A stretch of 64,000 nt of DNA from Paracyclopina nana. Its lineage: Eukaryota; Arthropoda; Copepoda; Cyclopoida; Cyclopettidae. The position numbers and the translations under genes are program-made. Within the stretch, counting starts at the first letter, position 1. Each line of letters starts with the position of its first letter. The stretch is from NCBI GenBank assembly GCA_019096065.1, contig JAGUCH010000005.1, positions 3,596,001-3,660,000 on the forward strand, written 5' to 3'. Below the pieces are notes generated by a model. It was not told where the DNA came from. It saw only the letters and a list, made by a program, of their open reading frames with translations, and did not search any database. This document shows, piece after piece, positions 11,245 to 20,804 of this stretch.

Positions 11245-12676
11245 TATATATATATATCTGATTTCATTCACGCCAAATCATTACCCCAGCTGGCTCGCTT
11301 TTTGAAGGGCGAGGCAGCCAAGTCGAAATCATCTTGCATAGCCTTTACGTTATTTTTGGAAGCAGCAGGCTCTATATAGCGCAGCTGGTGGACTTGTGGA
11401 TTTCTGACCTGTTAATTTTGCATAAGGCCTGCTGCTACTACTGCTGTACTATTATTGGCTAGGCCGCCGCTGCGCCGCAGGCCAAGAGGCCGCGCGTCGT
11501 CTTTCCTGGCCTTTCCAAGTTGGTAGTACACGAAAGCAACAAATTGGCATTAAATTCCACTCTCTGGCTGCTATAAATGCGCTGCTTGACACGATTAAGT
11601 ACTGCTAAAACAACAGCAACAACTCTGCTCAATTTCAATGGTCCATCGTGTTAGTCATAATATGAAAGGGCAATACTAAATTCACACTGCCCCTCCCATT
11701 TCCAGCGAGGCCCTCCTCCCTCTTATGATTGATCAGCCCATCCCACCAACAACAAAGAATTAGTATAATGCATAGCTTTTAACAACAGGACACTTTTTTT
11801 CCCGCCAATCTTCAATAAATGCCGAACGAATTATTACCAGTGTTACGCCAACAAGAAATGTATGAACTATTTACTGAAAGGGTTTGCTTGTGATATGTAC
11901 AGCAGAAAATGACTCTTATTACTTATTATTATGATTATGTGAGCGAAATCATCTCGTGTGTATAACTATTGTTTTTTCCATCATTCCTGTGAGACTTCTC
12001 GGTCTTTTTCGCAATACCCTTGAAAACAACGACGAAAATGCCCTGTAAATCGATGCTCGAATAGGCGAAGTACGTACTGATCTGTGCGCGGGCGTCGCAA
12101 AAACTATCAAAATCGTTTTTCAACTCACCCATATTACATCTGCGATCATACTACATTTTTTTACTTTGGCAACCGCTGCAGCTTTCACTCCTTGATTTGC
12201 CACTATACTATTTCTGTAATAACGATCAGCTATAATTATAACAACTACAATATTCCTACAATATTACGATTTCATCTCTTCCAAATAGACTACAACTTAG
12301 TGACCAGATCAACAACAGTCGGTTACAATTATGTAACAACGATCCTTCTATTATTACTACTACAATTAAGATGAATTGATGCGATGAGAACGGAAGCAAA
12401 AAAGAAAAGAAAATACATTTACTGCCATTAAGATGGTTTTAGAGAAAAGCCTGCTTTTTTTCTCCATATTTATGTATAGCGCGTGAAATGAGCATATCTG
12501 CGCGCCGCCTTTCTAAGCTGTAATTGAAAGTGATTTTCCCTGAAAATGAACTTTCTAGGCTGAACAACTAAGCCACAGTCGCAAAGTTCCCAAAGTTCTT
12601 CGCAGTAAAACATGACTGCTGCTGCGCTGGAGAAAGACAAAAAAGTTACGCTGGATCGCAAACTCGTGTGCTTAGC
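11245..12676. other. Gene-free stretch between the stomatin-like gene and the CACTA element
   Basis: No supported exon is seen. A TATA-like CTATAAATG is at 11570-11578 and an AATAAA at 11813-11818. The sequence becomes AT-rich from about 11760 onwards. It ends at the AT target duplication of the transposon (12677-12678). Confidence 0.4.
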
Positions 12677-12678
12677 AT

Positions 12679-12695
12679 CCCCACTACGCAAATTT
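12679..12695 (+). repeat. Left terminal inverted repeat of the CACTA element
   Basis: This 17-bp end, CCCCACTACGCAAATTT, is matched exactly by the right end. If the outer AT pairs are counted, 19 bases are mirrored, but AT is better read as the target duplication. Confidence 0.9.
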
Positions 12696-12989
12696 GTCGC
12701 CTTACCTTAGCTGTACCGTCAAAAATCTCGCGAGAAATTTTCGCCGAATTCTTAATTATTTTCGAGCTCTATGGTGCCAAACCACTACTTGGCCACGCAG
12801 CCTACACTTCGAGAATTTTGCAAATTGACTTCCTAGCATAGCTGAAATCTATTTCTACTACACGAAGTCGTACCCTTGAGATCAAGTAAGTGTGCTTCTT
12901 GAGTAGGGAAGCCAGTGTAGGTGTAATTATTGATATGAAGAACTAGATCTCTCGAGATTGTAACTTTGAGATATAGCAGGTGTTCCAGC

Positions 12990-13037
12990 GCCCGTACCCC
13001 TGCACCCGCACCCGCACCCGCACTCGCACCCGCTCCC
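12990..13037 (-). repeat. (CACCCG)n repeat, strong G-quadruplex motif on the minus strand
   Basis: The plus strand has about seven C-runs spaced by GCA, GTA or GCT. The minus strand includes GGGTGCGGGTGCGGGTGCAG followed by GGG, which meets the G3N1-7 quadruplex pattern. It sits about 310 bp inside the left transposon end and about 180 bp beyond the stop of the antisense gene, past its likely polyadenylation site. Confidence 0.75.
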
Positions 13038-13099
13038 AATTTTGTACCTAATGATTTCTCATTAGTGAATAGTGGTCATTGCTGATATGTCATAGATAA

Positions 13100-13105
13100 T
13101 TTATT
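13100..13105 (-). promoter_or_regulatory. Candidate polyadenylation signal of the antisense accessory gene
   Basis: TTTATT on the plus strand reads AATAAA on the minus strand, about 110 bp beyond the stop codon at 13214-13216. The distance is normal for a metazoan 3' UTR. Confidence 0.45.
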
Positions 13106-13213
13106 TAGATTTCAAGACCAAAACTTCATGAATCAACGATGAAAAATAATAAAGGAGGATGACTACGACTTGACTAATGTGGTCTGTGCTAACTTCTTTT
13201 CAGAAGCAGTTGA

Positions 13214-15763
13214 TCAATCTTCGCCATCCTCAGATGAATCGGTGACTATGCCGGCAGGGAGTGACTTGTCTAGTGTCCTCTTTCTCGAACTAACCTGCAA
13301 ATGGTTTTAAAAGATGTAAGGAATTGCATGCATTATGAAACTGGAATCAAAGGACTCACTGGAGGCTTAGGAATGGCATGTTCAGTGGCCTTAGAGGTTG
13401 ATGCAACTGGCTGGTCATCATCGTCAGACATGACATCGTCAGCGGTCTGTAATAATAAAGAGATTTATCACTCAAGAAGTAAGACGTGTCGTACAAGTAG
13501 TGTTACTTACATAGTGCTTGATGACCCTGATGTCATCAGATTCGTCCGATTCGTCACGTTGTGCCAATTCATCCTCAATTTCCTTACGTGCTCTCTTTGC
13601 CAAGCTCGTAAACGGGTAGACTATTTTGGTCTTCAAAGGAGACTTCCTCTTCCTAGTCAAGTTTTCTTGAGGAACGACCACGTCAGGAATGTAGTCAGCA
13701 GCATCGGCAGAGTATTGCCTCACGAGGTCATTGATGTCCGTAATTGATTGGACAACTGCCTTGTACAGTCCAGGGAGCTGAAAAAAAGGAATTACATTCA
13801 TGACACTGGCTGTTTGTCTAAGACAACTCGAGAAATGTTACCTCTGGAACTTTTTCGTTAAAGTCAACCTGCAGGGACCTGTAATCCATGCCCATCAAAT
13901 GCGCACTGGCACAAATGATCTTGATGATCTCTTTAGAATCAAGGGTCTCGAAAACACATTTCCTCTTCAAGTTGTCAAAGATGTGCTTAAAATCTGGCTC
14001 CTCGGGTCTGATGTTGGCATTGAACTCGGCCGCGTCCTCAATCTCCTTCCGTGCTCTCGTCTTCTCCTTGTGCTCCTCTCGAGATAAAATTTTGCATTTT
14101 TTGGGAAGCGTATGCTTGTTGGCATCAAAAAAGTCGAAGTCACATTCAACAATGGCATCGAGGGCTTCTTCTCGAGAACGAGTGTTCTCAATTGCACAAT
14201 TGATGAATGCAGTCCTGTCGATGTTGAACATATTTGCGCAGGGATCGCGCATCTCCGAAATGTGGCTGAGATCGGCACCCGGAGCGAGAGACAATGTGTC
14301 TTGGATCTGTAGAATCAAATTGTTGTCTACCATTCGAAAGATGCCTTGAGGAATGGGTCGCTTGTAGAAGAACTGCATCTTAGTGGAACTGAAATTGAAA
14401 CGGTATTTAAAATGATGCTCGCAAAGCACCATAGACTACTTACTTTTTGCACTTGCCATAAATCATATGTGCTCTCGCCAAAGGTGTGAAGAACGTAGTG
14501 AGAAGTGTCTTTGCCAGAATAATGTTCATCCCCACAAGCTGCATTTTGTTGAGATACGGAGCAATCAAGTCAGCACATTGCTCTTGAACAAAGGGGAAAG
14601 AGAAGTAGATGTCGCATGCTTTTCCCATTTTGCTGAACGGAGTGGGCCTGAACAAAATTGAGCGTGCTTTTGACTTTAACTCGAGGTTGCCACGAAGAGT
14701 TTTAATAGGACTCGCAGCGTAAGCTTTTCAGTCAAGTTGACTGTCCGCTTTGACAATTCCTCAAGCAACCTCTTCATCTCCTAAAATAAAGTTAAGCTTG
14801 TAATTGGTCGATAACTTGGTAATAGTTTCAGCAACTTACGTTGAGCTTGTGGAATTTATTGTCGATTTTCTTCATTAAGATAGCCATGTCTTTGCGGCGT
14901 TCCACATCCAATGCAGTCATGTCTTGTGTAGCTGCTTCTCGAATGTTATTGTACATCTCGTTGATCCTTTGATCAAAGTAAGCCTTTGAGACAAAAGTAT
15001 CCGATGATTGGACGTCCATAACTAAATTGCCCAAGACTTCTTCTTGCAAGCCAAAAGGAACATCAGGAGCCTCAGGGTTATAGGGGGCCTCAGCGGCATC
15101 AAGTGCCTCAGCAGCATCGGTGGCCTCAGCAGCATCGGTGGCCTCAGCAGCATCGGTGGCCTCAGCGGCAACGGTGGCCTCAGCGGCAACGGTGGCCTCA
15201 GCGGCAACGGTGGCCTTAGCGGCATCGGGGACCTCAAGGGCCTCTTGAAGATCTCGAGGAGCTTCAATGCTTCTTGGTGAAGCAACTGCAGCTGGCGTGG
15301 ACGTGGACTGACGAGAAGGCCGAGAAAGATCTGTCGGCTGTTCAGGCTCTTCTTCCGCCGGCTCATCTTCTGCCAACTCCTCTTGAGTGTCGCCACCAAC
15401 GACTGAGGAAGGGGCCTTCTCCGGAATGGACAAGTCAAGCGGCCCAGCAGGCGTTTCTTCTTCTTGTTGGCGATCAGAGGCCTCGTAGAAGGCAATGTTC
15501 TGCTCATCAGTGTCCGTCCCACTGGTGGGGTCATTCGCAGTCGAAGGTTTTTGGCCCTTTTTCTCTTGAGAAGCAACATGCTCAGGCTGCAATGCTGAGG
15601 CCTGAGACTTAGCCTTCAGACGATTGCTGCTTCTTGTCCTCAAATCTCGAACGCTGGGTCCAGGCATTACATCTCGGTCAGAGTCGGTGTACTCCGTTAA
15701 TAGGGCATCAATGTTAATCGGCTGCTTAGACATTTTGCGAGTTTGTACTGCCATAGGGATCAT
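13214..15763 (-). CDS. CACTA accessory protein with PxDLS motifs, six exons
   Basis: Six minus-strand exons have good GT-AG borders: 15763-14840, 14780-14444, 14388-13842, 13777-13511, 13446-13360 and 13294-13214 (stop TGA). Phases agree throughout except inside exon 2. There the frame entering from exon 1 meets a stop while the frame leaving towards exon 3 is open from about 14710, and the summed length (2,243 nt) is not a multiple of three. A single missing base near 14710, real or a read error, would explain this. The protein would be about 747 residues. The N-terminal 310 are acidic and disordered, with PLDLS at 108-112, PTDLS at 143-147 and about eight AAEAT(V/D) repeats. The C-terminal part has basic clusters (TRKRKSPLK, KRARKE) that could be nuclear localisation signals. 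I recognise no domain; a DNA-binding or regulatory role like plant TnpA is inference from position. The start could also be M4 or M11. Confidence 0.7.
15088..15232 (-). repeat. 18-bp coding minisatellite, about eight units
   Basis: Units of the type GCCTCAGCGGCAACGGTG repeat with small changes and encode AAEATV or AAEATD on the minus strand within exon 1 of the accessory gene. The central units are identical, so the array has probably changed length recently. The period keeps the frame. Confidence 0.85.
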
Positions 15764-16288
15764 GACAAACTGCCTCTGAATTGGATCTCGCCTATTGGGC
15801 TTTGCTCACGGTGTAGTTACATTTTTCCGAATAATGTAAAAAAGATGGCATTAGAAGTAACCTCCGATTCTTTTTCAAAGTCGCTTAAACTAGTTCGTCG
15901 CATAATCGTTATCATTTGGCTTTTTGACTTTAAAAAACGAAATATTTGGCGTTTTTGTCAAGAAAGGAGAGATTTTCTGCCTTTTCCAGAAAGCTCCACC
16001 GTGTATCAAGCTTGTTTTTCTTGGTAAAATTGGCATACAAAGCATGCAATTAATACTCAGTTTGACCTTAAGATGACTACCATACATGATTAAAGCTTGA
16101 ATTTCAAAAATTAGACGGCTGACAGATTAGTGACGTAGTTGAAATATATCAAATCTGGATGCTTTTAAAATTGATCGGAGGTTCAATATTTTTAGATCGG
16201 GGCTAGTAGCAGGGCGGGTGGAAACAGAAACAGATCGAAACTCAATTTTCAGCCCGCTTAGCTTACACTGCTATTAGCTGGGGTATCA
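15764..16288. other. Spacer between the two antisense genes of the CACTA element
   Basis: About 525 bp with no supported exon. It should hold the 3' UTR of the gene ending at 16289 and the promoter of the gene starting at 15763, both on the minus strand. Confidence 0.45.
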
Positions 16289-16886
16289 TTAGCTCCTCCT
16301 GGCGGCAAAAATCATTACTACCAGAGCCTCCGTGAGCAAAGCCCAATTGTACTCAAATGTCGCCATCACCTTCTCGAACCAATTGTCCACCATGACCTCG
16401 TAGCATCTCAGTCTGTCACCCGGTACAGAGTCGCTCTCAATTTCCTTGTTGAGTGCAGCTATAATAGCGTTCAGCCGGTGCTGAGGGACGCCTACAGAAT
16501 TAGAAATAATTTTGTAGAAAAGAAATGTCAAAAGTATTTTAAGAGATGTCACCTTCTTCTACGCGAGCAAACAGTCGAATAATCTTGTCCTCGTTGTCCA
16601 TGAGGATGGGATTCGGCATCTTGCGGATGACTTCAAGCAACCGCTTCGTCGGATTGATTCCAAAAATGGTCGCCGTATCCTTTCCTTCTTGCGAAACAAA
16701 GTCGGCAGGGATGAAGGAGAACACTGTCTCATCCTCCAGGCACGCAATTATCAGCCGATTGTAGCTTCCATGGCTTTTCTTGATCTCCATTTTTGATTTT
16801 GAAAAAAGTAACCGCTCGTGCAATTTCGAATTTTTTAACGTCTGCTGATTTGGCGGAAGAAATAATTCAGGTTTTAACATGATCTG
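16289..16886 (-). CDS. Second small antisense CACTA gene, two or more exons, unknown function
   Basis: Exon 16886-16553 joins exon 16491-16289 across an intron with GTGACA donor and CTGTAG acceptor (phase 1) and ends at TAA 16289-16291. From ATG 16886 the product is 178 residues; ATG 16792 is an alternative start. A further upstream exon is likely, because a TTTCAG acceptor directly precedes ATCATG at about 16889 and a GTAAGT donor lies at 16925, in a frame that is open back to about 16970. The protein contains FGINPTKRLLEVIRKMPNPI and a C-terminal hydrophobic helix (ALLTEALVVMIFA). I recognise no family. It is divergent from the transposase gene and probably shares its promoter region. Confidence 0.55.
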
Positions 16887-16940
16887 AAATAATTTCCAAC
16901 GGTTATTCTCAATTATTTGACTTACCTTTTGTAACGTCAC

Positions 16941-17184
16941 ATCTCGCCAAATGTAGCGAGTTGTAAGGCAGCGCTATATTTGTTTTCTTTTGTTCCCCGG
17001 AAGGAAGTTCAGCTGATGAGATTGAACAAAACACGCGACAAGACTTAGAGAAACGGTTGCCGAAGAAATTTCCAAGATTTTCTGGTCCTCGAGATTTTTT
17101 GCGCCCAATAGCAATATTGCTGGGCAGGAGGTAACGTTGTCTTACTTTCAATTACTTAGCAATATACTTTACTTCAACTTTGAA
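16941..17184. promoter_or_regulatory. Probable bidirectional promoter region inside the CACTA element
   Basis: The transposase starts at 17185 going right, and the small antisense gene starts at or just left of here. About 245 bp separates them, so both probably fire from this stretch. No single core element is certain. Confidence 0.4.
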
Positions 17185-20172
17185 ATGCAGAGAACGCCTG
17201 AGAAATCGGAGCAATCCAATATGCCGTCCACGGCTTCTGGGTCCAGTCGTTCGCGTCAATCAGTACGCACCCGTGATCGTCGAAGAGCAAATCGAATGCT
17301 AAGTAGAATACGAGGTAGCCTTGGCGAGATCAAGGACAATGTCCGTGCCGAAGCCATAAGGCTTGAAGTTGCCAATCGAAGGAAACGTCGCTACTCGGAA
17401 ACCTTTGAAAACACTGAGGATGTTGTCAAAAATCTCTTTCGACAAGAAGCGGCACTTCATGCTTGTCAAACCAATGTGGAGCGAGTTGAAGGCATCAACT
17501 TTGTTGATGAGAGCACTACTGGTTCTTCATCTAATGATGGCTCGTCATCATCAAGCTTGGATGGTGAAATCGTGCCGCCGCCAAGTTCATCGGCAGAGAA
17601 TTTGTCAGATTCTCGAGCTTCCAATGAAGCATCATCAGTTGCCAGCAGCATTCCAACTGTCAATTCAGCCTTCGCTGGGCTTGGGCAAAACTTCGCGCGT
17701 GGCCTTGATCTTGGTGAAGTCGTTGAGGCTGTTAACTACACAGCTCCACTTGGTCTTGCAAGACCGCGTCGTATTACTGATGAAGGAGATCCTACATCCA
17801 ACAATGAATCGCAGGCAAGTGCCAATCCAGCTGAAGCTGACTTCACGATTCCATTGATCAATAGCACATTCCCAAGTGAGTTGGAAAGTAACACGTCATC
17901 AGTCACTCCTCTTGGTGACACGAATATGTTCCATCATGACCTCACTGTGGATATTGATCTCACCAAATTGAAGATTACCGATGACAACTTCTCGGAGAGC
18001 AGTGGCAATGACAGCCTTGCTGATGACGACACTTGGATGGATGATTGGCTTATTGAGAGCGATGACGACGACGAGAACACTCAAGAAGCAGCTGTTCCCG
18101 AGGAAGTCCCTCAAGAATTGTTGGATCAAATTTTGTCTGCTGAAACTCAACGCCTCAATGACTTGGACAGCTTGGATGAAATGGGGGCTGCAGCACTTCC
18201 AATGCAGGATGTTCCGCAAGCACAAGAAGAAGAGGTCCAAGAATCAGACTCGCTCTTTCCAGCAAAAGATGAAGAGGAATTTGCGTATGACATGTACGGC
18301 GCAAATTACCGATTGAATGCTGCATCTGTCAAACGTCACATCAAGAAAGAAGAGCAATTAGGCACTTTGCGAGAGAAAAATAAGAGCCTGTATGATCTCT
18401 TCACTTCTGTGACTGAGAAACGTGGCATTGGTAGAACGGCTGAATCTGACCTTTGGGAGATCATTCGAGGTTATGTTTCTCATCGTAAATTGAGTGGCTT
18501 ACGCACTGCTAAGAAGAGGTATGCTGAGAAGATTCCGCAAGTAAAAATGTTTTACGAATTCATGAACTTGGAAACTCGAGAAATTGTTAAGATAGAGTCC
18601 CATGTCTACCCCAAAGGCCAATTTCCCCGTAATAGGTTCGCCAAAGTCTCAGAGTACTGCAAGTCTCAAATTGACGCTATTTGGAATCATTCACTCCATG
18701 TCCACAACAACAGTGACTTCGGACCATTGAAAAGGCAGTCAAGGGCAATTGACGTATTCATGGACGGTTTGCCTTGCAGCAAAAGTGGATCGGATCAACT
18801 CAACATGGTCAACGTCAGGATCTCGCCATGCAAAGAGGTTTACGTATACGCCATGCACTTGTACCGAAAGGAAAGTACTTGGAATCCTCTGAAGATTTTG
18901 CGAGAACTATTGGATGAAATCAAAGATGCCGGCCTCAAAGTCAGGCGTGTCATTGGAGACGGCCCTGTAAGAGCCAAATTGAAATGTTTGAAGCAATTCA
19001 ACGGCAGTTTCTCTTGTGAGTACTGCGAAGCTAAAGGCATCCGGATTGGAAACAGAACCGTTTTCCCCAGTGACACATTCACTGCGGCCAGGAGATCGAA
19101 CTTGTGGTGGCACGAAATGGCGACTGAGATTGCTGCTCGTGGTGGAATTGAGTTTTTCTCTCAAGATGAACTGCGTGGCTTAACTGGAGCCTCTCCACTT
19201 GCATTGCTTCCGGAGTTCGACATGATGAAGCAGTTTGAATTGGATCCAATGCACAATTTTGGAGGCAACATCAAGCAACTCATCAAATTGATGCTTGGAA
19301 TCAACAAATCAAGTTCACACTACTCTGCTCAACAATTGACATTGATTCGGGCTTTTGATGCAAGATGGATCCTTATCAAGCTTCCACGCGAATTCAACAG
19401 AGCAACTCGCGCAATGGAGTCAAGTCTGATTGACTACAAAACGCAAGAGTTTCTCACAGTTGGAGTTGTTGGATTCGTTGCTTTTGCTGACTGCTTCTAT
19501 GGATCTTCTTTCTACGCCAACCACTACATTGTCTGGCTCACTTTCTGCTACATCTTGCGAACAGTCCTGTTCGACAATCAACTCTTCACTGAAACTGTCG
19601 ACAGAAATAAGCTGGAGAGGACAAGTCGTTATCTCTATAATCTCTACGAGACAACCTTTGGCGCTGCTAACTGCACTTGGAATATGCACGAGTTCATCAG
19701 CCACATCCTTGAAGTGCGTGGCCGTTCTCGCATGCCTCAATTAAGCGCTCTTTCTTTCGAGGGCCACCTTGGCAAAGTGAAGAGGTTTATGAAACCAAAC
19801 ACTCCAAGCATGCCTAAACAAGTCATGCTTCGACTTTTCTCAGGCAATCGTTCGACTCATGACTGTGAGAATCTTGTTAGATTCACTTACAACGACTTCA
19901 AGCGCACCTCAGACAACATTGTCTACACCAACAAGAGGCACTTCTACAAGATTCTGTCTTCAACTGGCGAGAACTACCTCTGCAAACGTTTCATTACCAA
20001 GACTTACCACGTCCCAGAATGTCCAGGATTGAATTGGCGCTTGGTTGGAGTGGAGCGTTGGTTTGCTTTTGAAGATGTTGCTGTTGTCGTGGACAAGCGA
20101 GATGTCATTGGCAAAGGTGTCATTGACAAGCACATTATCATTGCTGTGCCACTCGATTCTTTCTTCTCTTAG
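17185..20172 (+). CDS. CACTA/EnSpm-type (CMC) DDE transposase
   Basis: One unbroken exon of 995 residues from the first ATG (17185) to TAG at 20170-20172. It would cut and join the element ends in the nucleus. The first 330 residues are low complexity, with a basic N-terminal patch (RTRDRRRANR) and long acidic, Ser-rich stretches. The catalytic part follows in the order known for CACTA and related enzymes: MDGLP with D527, VIGDGPVRAKLK with D592, a C-x2-C pair (C611, C614), FELDPMHNF at about 685, a NMHEF box at about 833, and SFEGHLGKVKR with E859. D527, D592 and E859 are my candidates for the metal-binding triad; this is inferred from motif context. No break is seen. A 71-bp duplication and an AATAAA lie in its 3' UTR. 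The length fits full-length animal elements of this superfamily. Confidence 0.88.
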   Translation: MQRTPEKSEQSNMPSTASGSSRSRQSVRTRDRRRANRMLSRIRGSLGEIKDNVRAEAIRLEVANRRKRRYSETFENTEDVVKNLFRQEAALHACQTNVERVEGINFVDESTTGSSSNDGSSSSSLDGEIVPPPSSSAENLSDSRASNEASSVASSIPTVNSAFAGLGQNFARGLDLGEVVEAVNYTAPLGLARPRRITDEGDPTSNNESQASANPAEADFTIPLINSTFPSELESNTSSVTPLGDTNMFHHDLTVDIDLTKLKITDDNFSESSGNDSLADDDTWMDDWLIESDDDDENTQEAAVPEEVPQELLDQILSAETQRLNDLDSLDEMGAAALPMQDVPQAQEEEVQESDSLFPAKDEEEFAYDMYGANYRLNAASVKRHIKKEEQLGTLREKNKSLYDLFTSVTEKRGIGRTAESDLWEIIRGYVSHRKLSGLRTAKKRYAEKIPQVKMFYEFMNLETREIVKIESHVYPKGQFPRNRFAKVSEYCKSQIDAIWNHSLHVHNNSDFGPLKRQSRAIDVFMDGLPCSKSGSDQLNMVNVRISPCKEVYVYAMHLYRKESTWNPLKILRELLDEIKDAGLKVRRVIGDGPVRAKLKCLKQFNGSFSCEYCEAKGIRIGNRTVFPSDTFTAARRSNLWWHEMATEIAARGGIEFFSQDELRGLTGASPLALLPEFDMMKQFELDPMHNFGGNIKQLIKLMLGINKSSSHYSAQQLTLIRAFDARWILIKLPREFNRATRAMESSLIDYKTQEFLTVGVVGFVAFADCFYGSSFYANHYIVWLTFCYILRTVLFDNQLFTETVDRNKLERTSRYLYNLYETTFGAANCTWNMHEFISHILEVRGRSRMPQLSALSFEGHLGKVKRFMKPNTPSMPKQVMLRLFSGNRSTHDCENLVRFTYNDFKRTSDNIVYTNKRHFYKILSSTGENYLCKRFITKTYHVPECPGLNWRLVGVERWFAFEDVAVVVDKRDVIGKGVIDKHIIIAVPLDSFFS

Positions 20173-20183
20173 ATATGTGACAT

Positions 20184-20324
20184 GATCCTTTGCGTTTGTC
20201 GCGAACTTTTGACAAGATGTCATGATGTATGGCTTGTGTATTGTATGCCCATTTGATCCTTTGCGTTTGTCGCGAACTTTGACAAGATGTCATGATGTAT
20301 GGCTTGTGTATTGTATGCCCATTT
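20184..20324 (+). repeat. Tandem duplication of 71 bp in the transposase 3' UTR
   Basis: Copies 20184-20254 and 20255-20324 differ only by one T in a short T run (CGCGAACTTTTGAC against CGCGAACTTTGAC). It lies between the transposase stop codon and the poly(A) signal. Confidence 0.9.
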
Positions 20325-20355
20325 GACTTATAACTTTGTGAACAACTGTGACAGT

Positions 20356-20365
20356 TAATAAATAA
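20356..20365 (+). promoter_or_regulatory. Poly(A) signal of the transposase gene
   Basis: The overlapping run TTAATAAATAAAA holds AATAAA about 185 bp after the transposase stop, within the right part of the transposon. Confidence 0.55.
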
Positions 20366-20637
20366 AAGAACGGGGAAGTTAATTTGAGAGATATATCTTA
20401 TTTTCATATACTTTATCCATCAAAGACAGCATTATGACAGCAAATGAATGCATACTAATTCAGTCTTGACAAATGAACACGTTTCCCACGCAGTTCATTG
20501 TCTTCCTCAGACACCTCGTGTATCTCTCGAAATGTAAGTACAGCCTTAATTTAGAGAACAAGTATTATTGAGAAGTAGCACTAAACAAGTACTATATCTC
20601 TTGAGAAATCTTAATTCTTTCTCGACTATAACTATAG

Positions 20638-20771
20638 TTGAGATCAAGTTAGTCGACTGACGACTGACTAAAAAAATTTAGATTTCTTGCGAGATCTAGT
20701 TAGGCGTAATGTACTAGCTCTCCATGAGTCCTGACACCATTGAGATCAAGTTAGTCGTAGGCGAGATCAAG
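20638..20771. repeat. Subterminal repeats of the CACTA right end
   Basis: The 18-mer TTGAGATCAAGTTAGTCG occurs identically at 20638-20655 and 20740-20757, and a shorter GAGATCAAG at 20763-20771. TTGAGATCAAG also occurs near the left end at 12876-12886. In plant CACTA elements such subterminal motifs bind the accessory protein TnpA. Confidence 0.65.
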
Positions 20772-20785
20772 GAGCAGCCTAATAA

Positions 20786-20802
20786 AAATTTGCGTAGTGG
20801 GG
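20786..20802 (-). repeat. Right terminal inverted repeat of the CACTA element
   Basis: AAATTTGCGTAGTGGGG is the exact complement of the left end at 12679-12695 and is followed by the AT duplication at 20803-20804. Confidence 0.9.
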
Positions 20803-20804
20803 AT

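Larger units (their letters stand above)
12679..20802. mobile_element. CACTA/EnSpm (CMC) DNA transposon, 8.1 kb, apparently full length
   Basis: The ends are perfect 17-bp inverted repeats: CCCCACTACGCAAATTT at 12679-12695 and its complement at 20786-20802. AT follows or precedes each end (12677-12678 and 20803-20804), as expected for the 2-3 bp duplications of this superfamily. The terminal repeat contains CACTA. Subterminal motifs recur near both ends: TTGAGATCAAG at 12876, 20638 and 20740, and ATCTCGC(G/A)AGAAAT at 12725-12738 and, inverted, at 20682-20695. Inside are a plus-strand transposase (17185-20172) and two minus-strand spliced genes. Intact ends and a long open transposase indicate a recent insertion. 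One accessory exon appears one base short (see 13214-15763), so full autonomy is uncertain. Confidence 0.88.

Noticed and set aside
13301-14349. Plus-strand frames across the antisense gene
   Set aside because: They cross the well-formed introns of the minus-strand gene and show no splice signals of their own.
15022-15612. Other long frames over the accessory gene's first exon
   Set aside because: The 18-bp repeat keeps several frames open at once; only the 15763-14840 frame has matching splice sites and continues into later exons.
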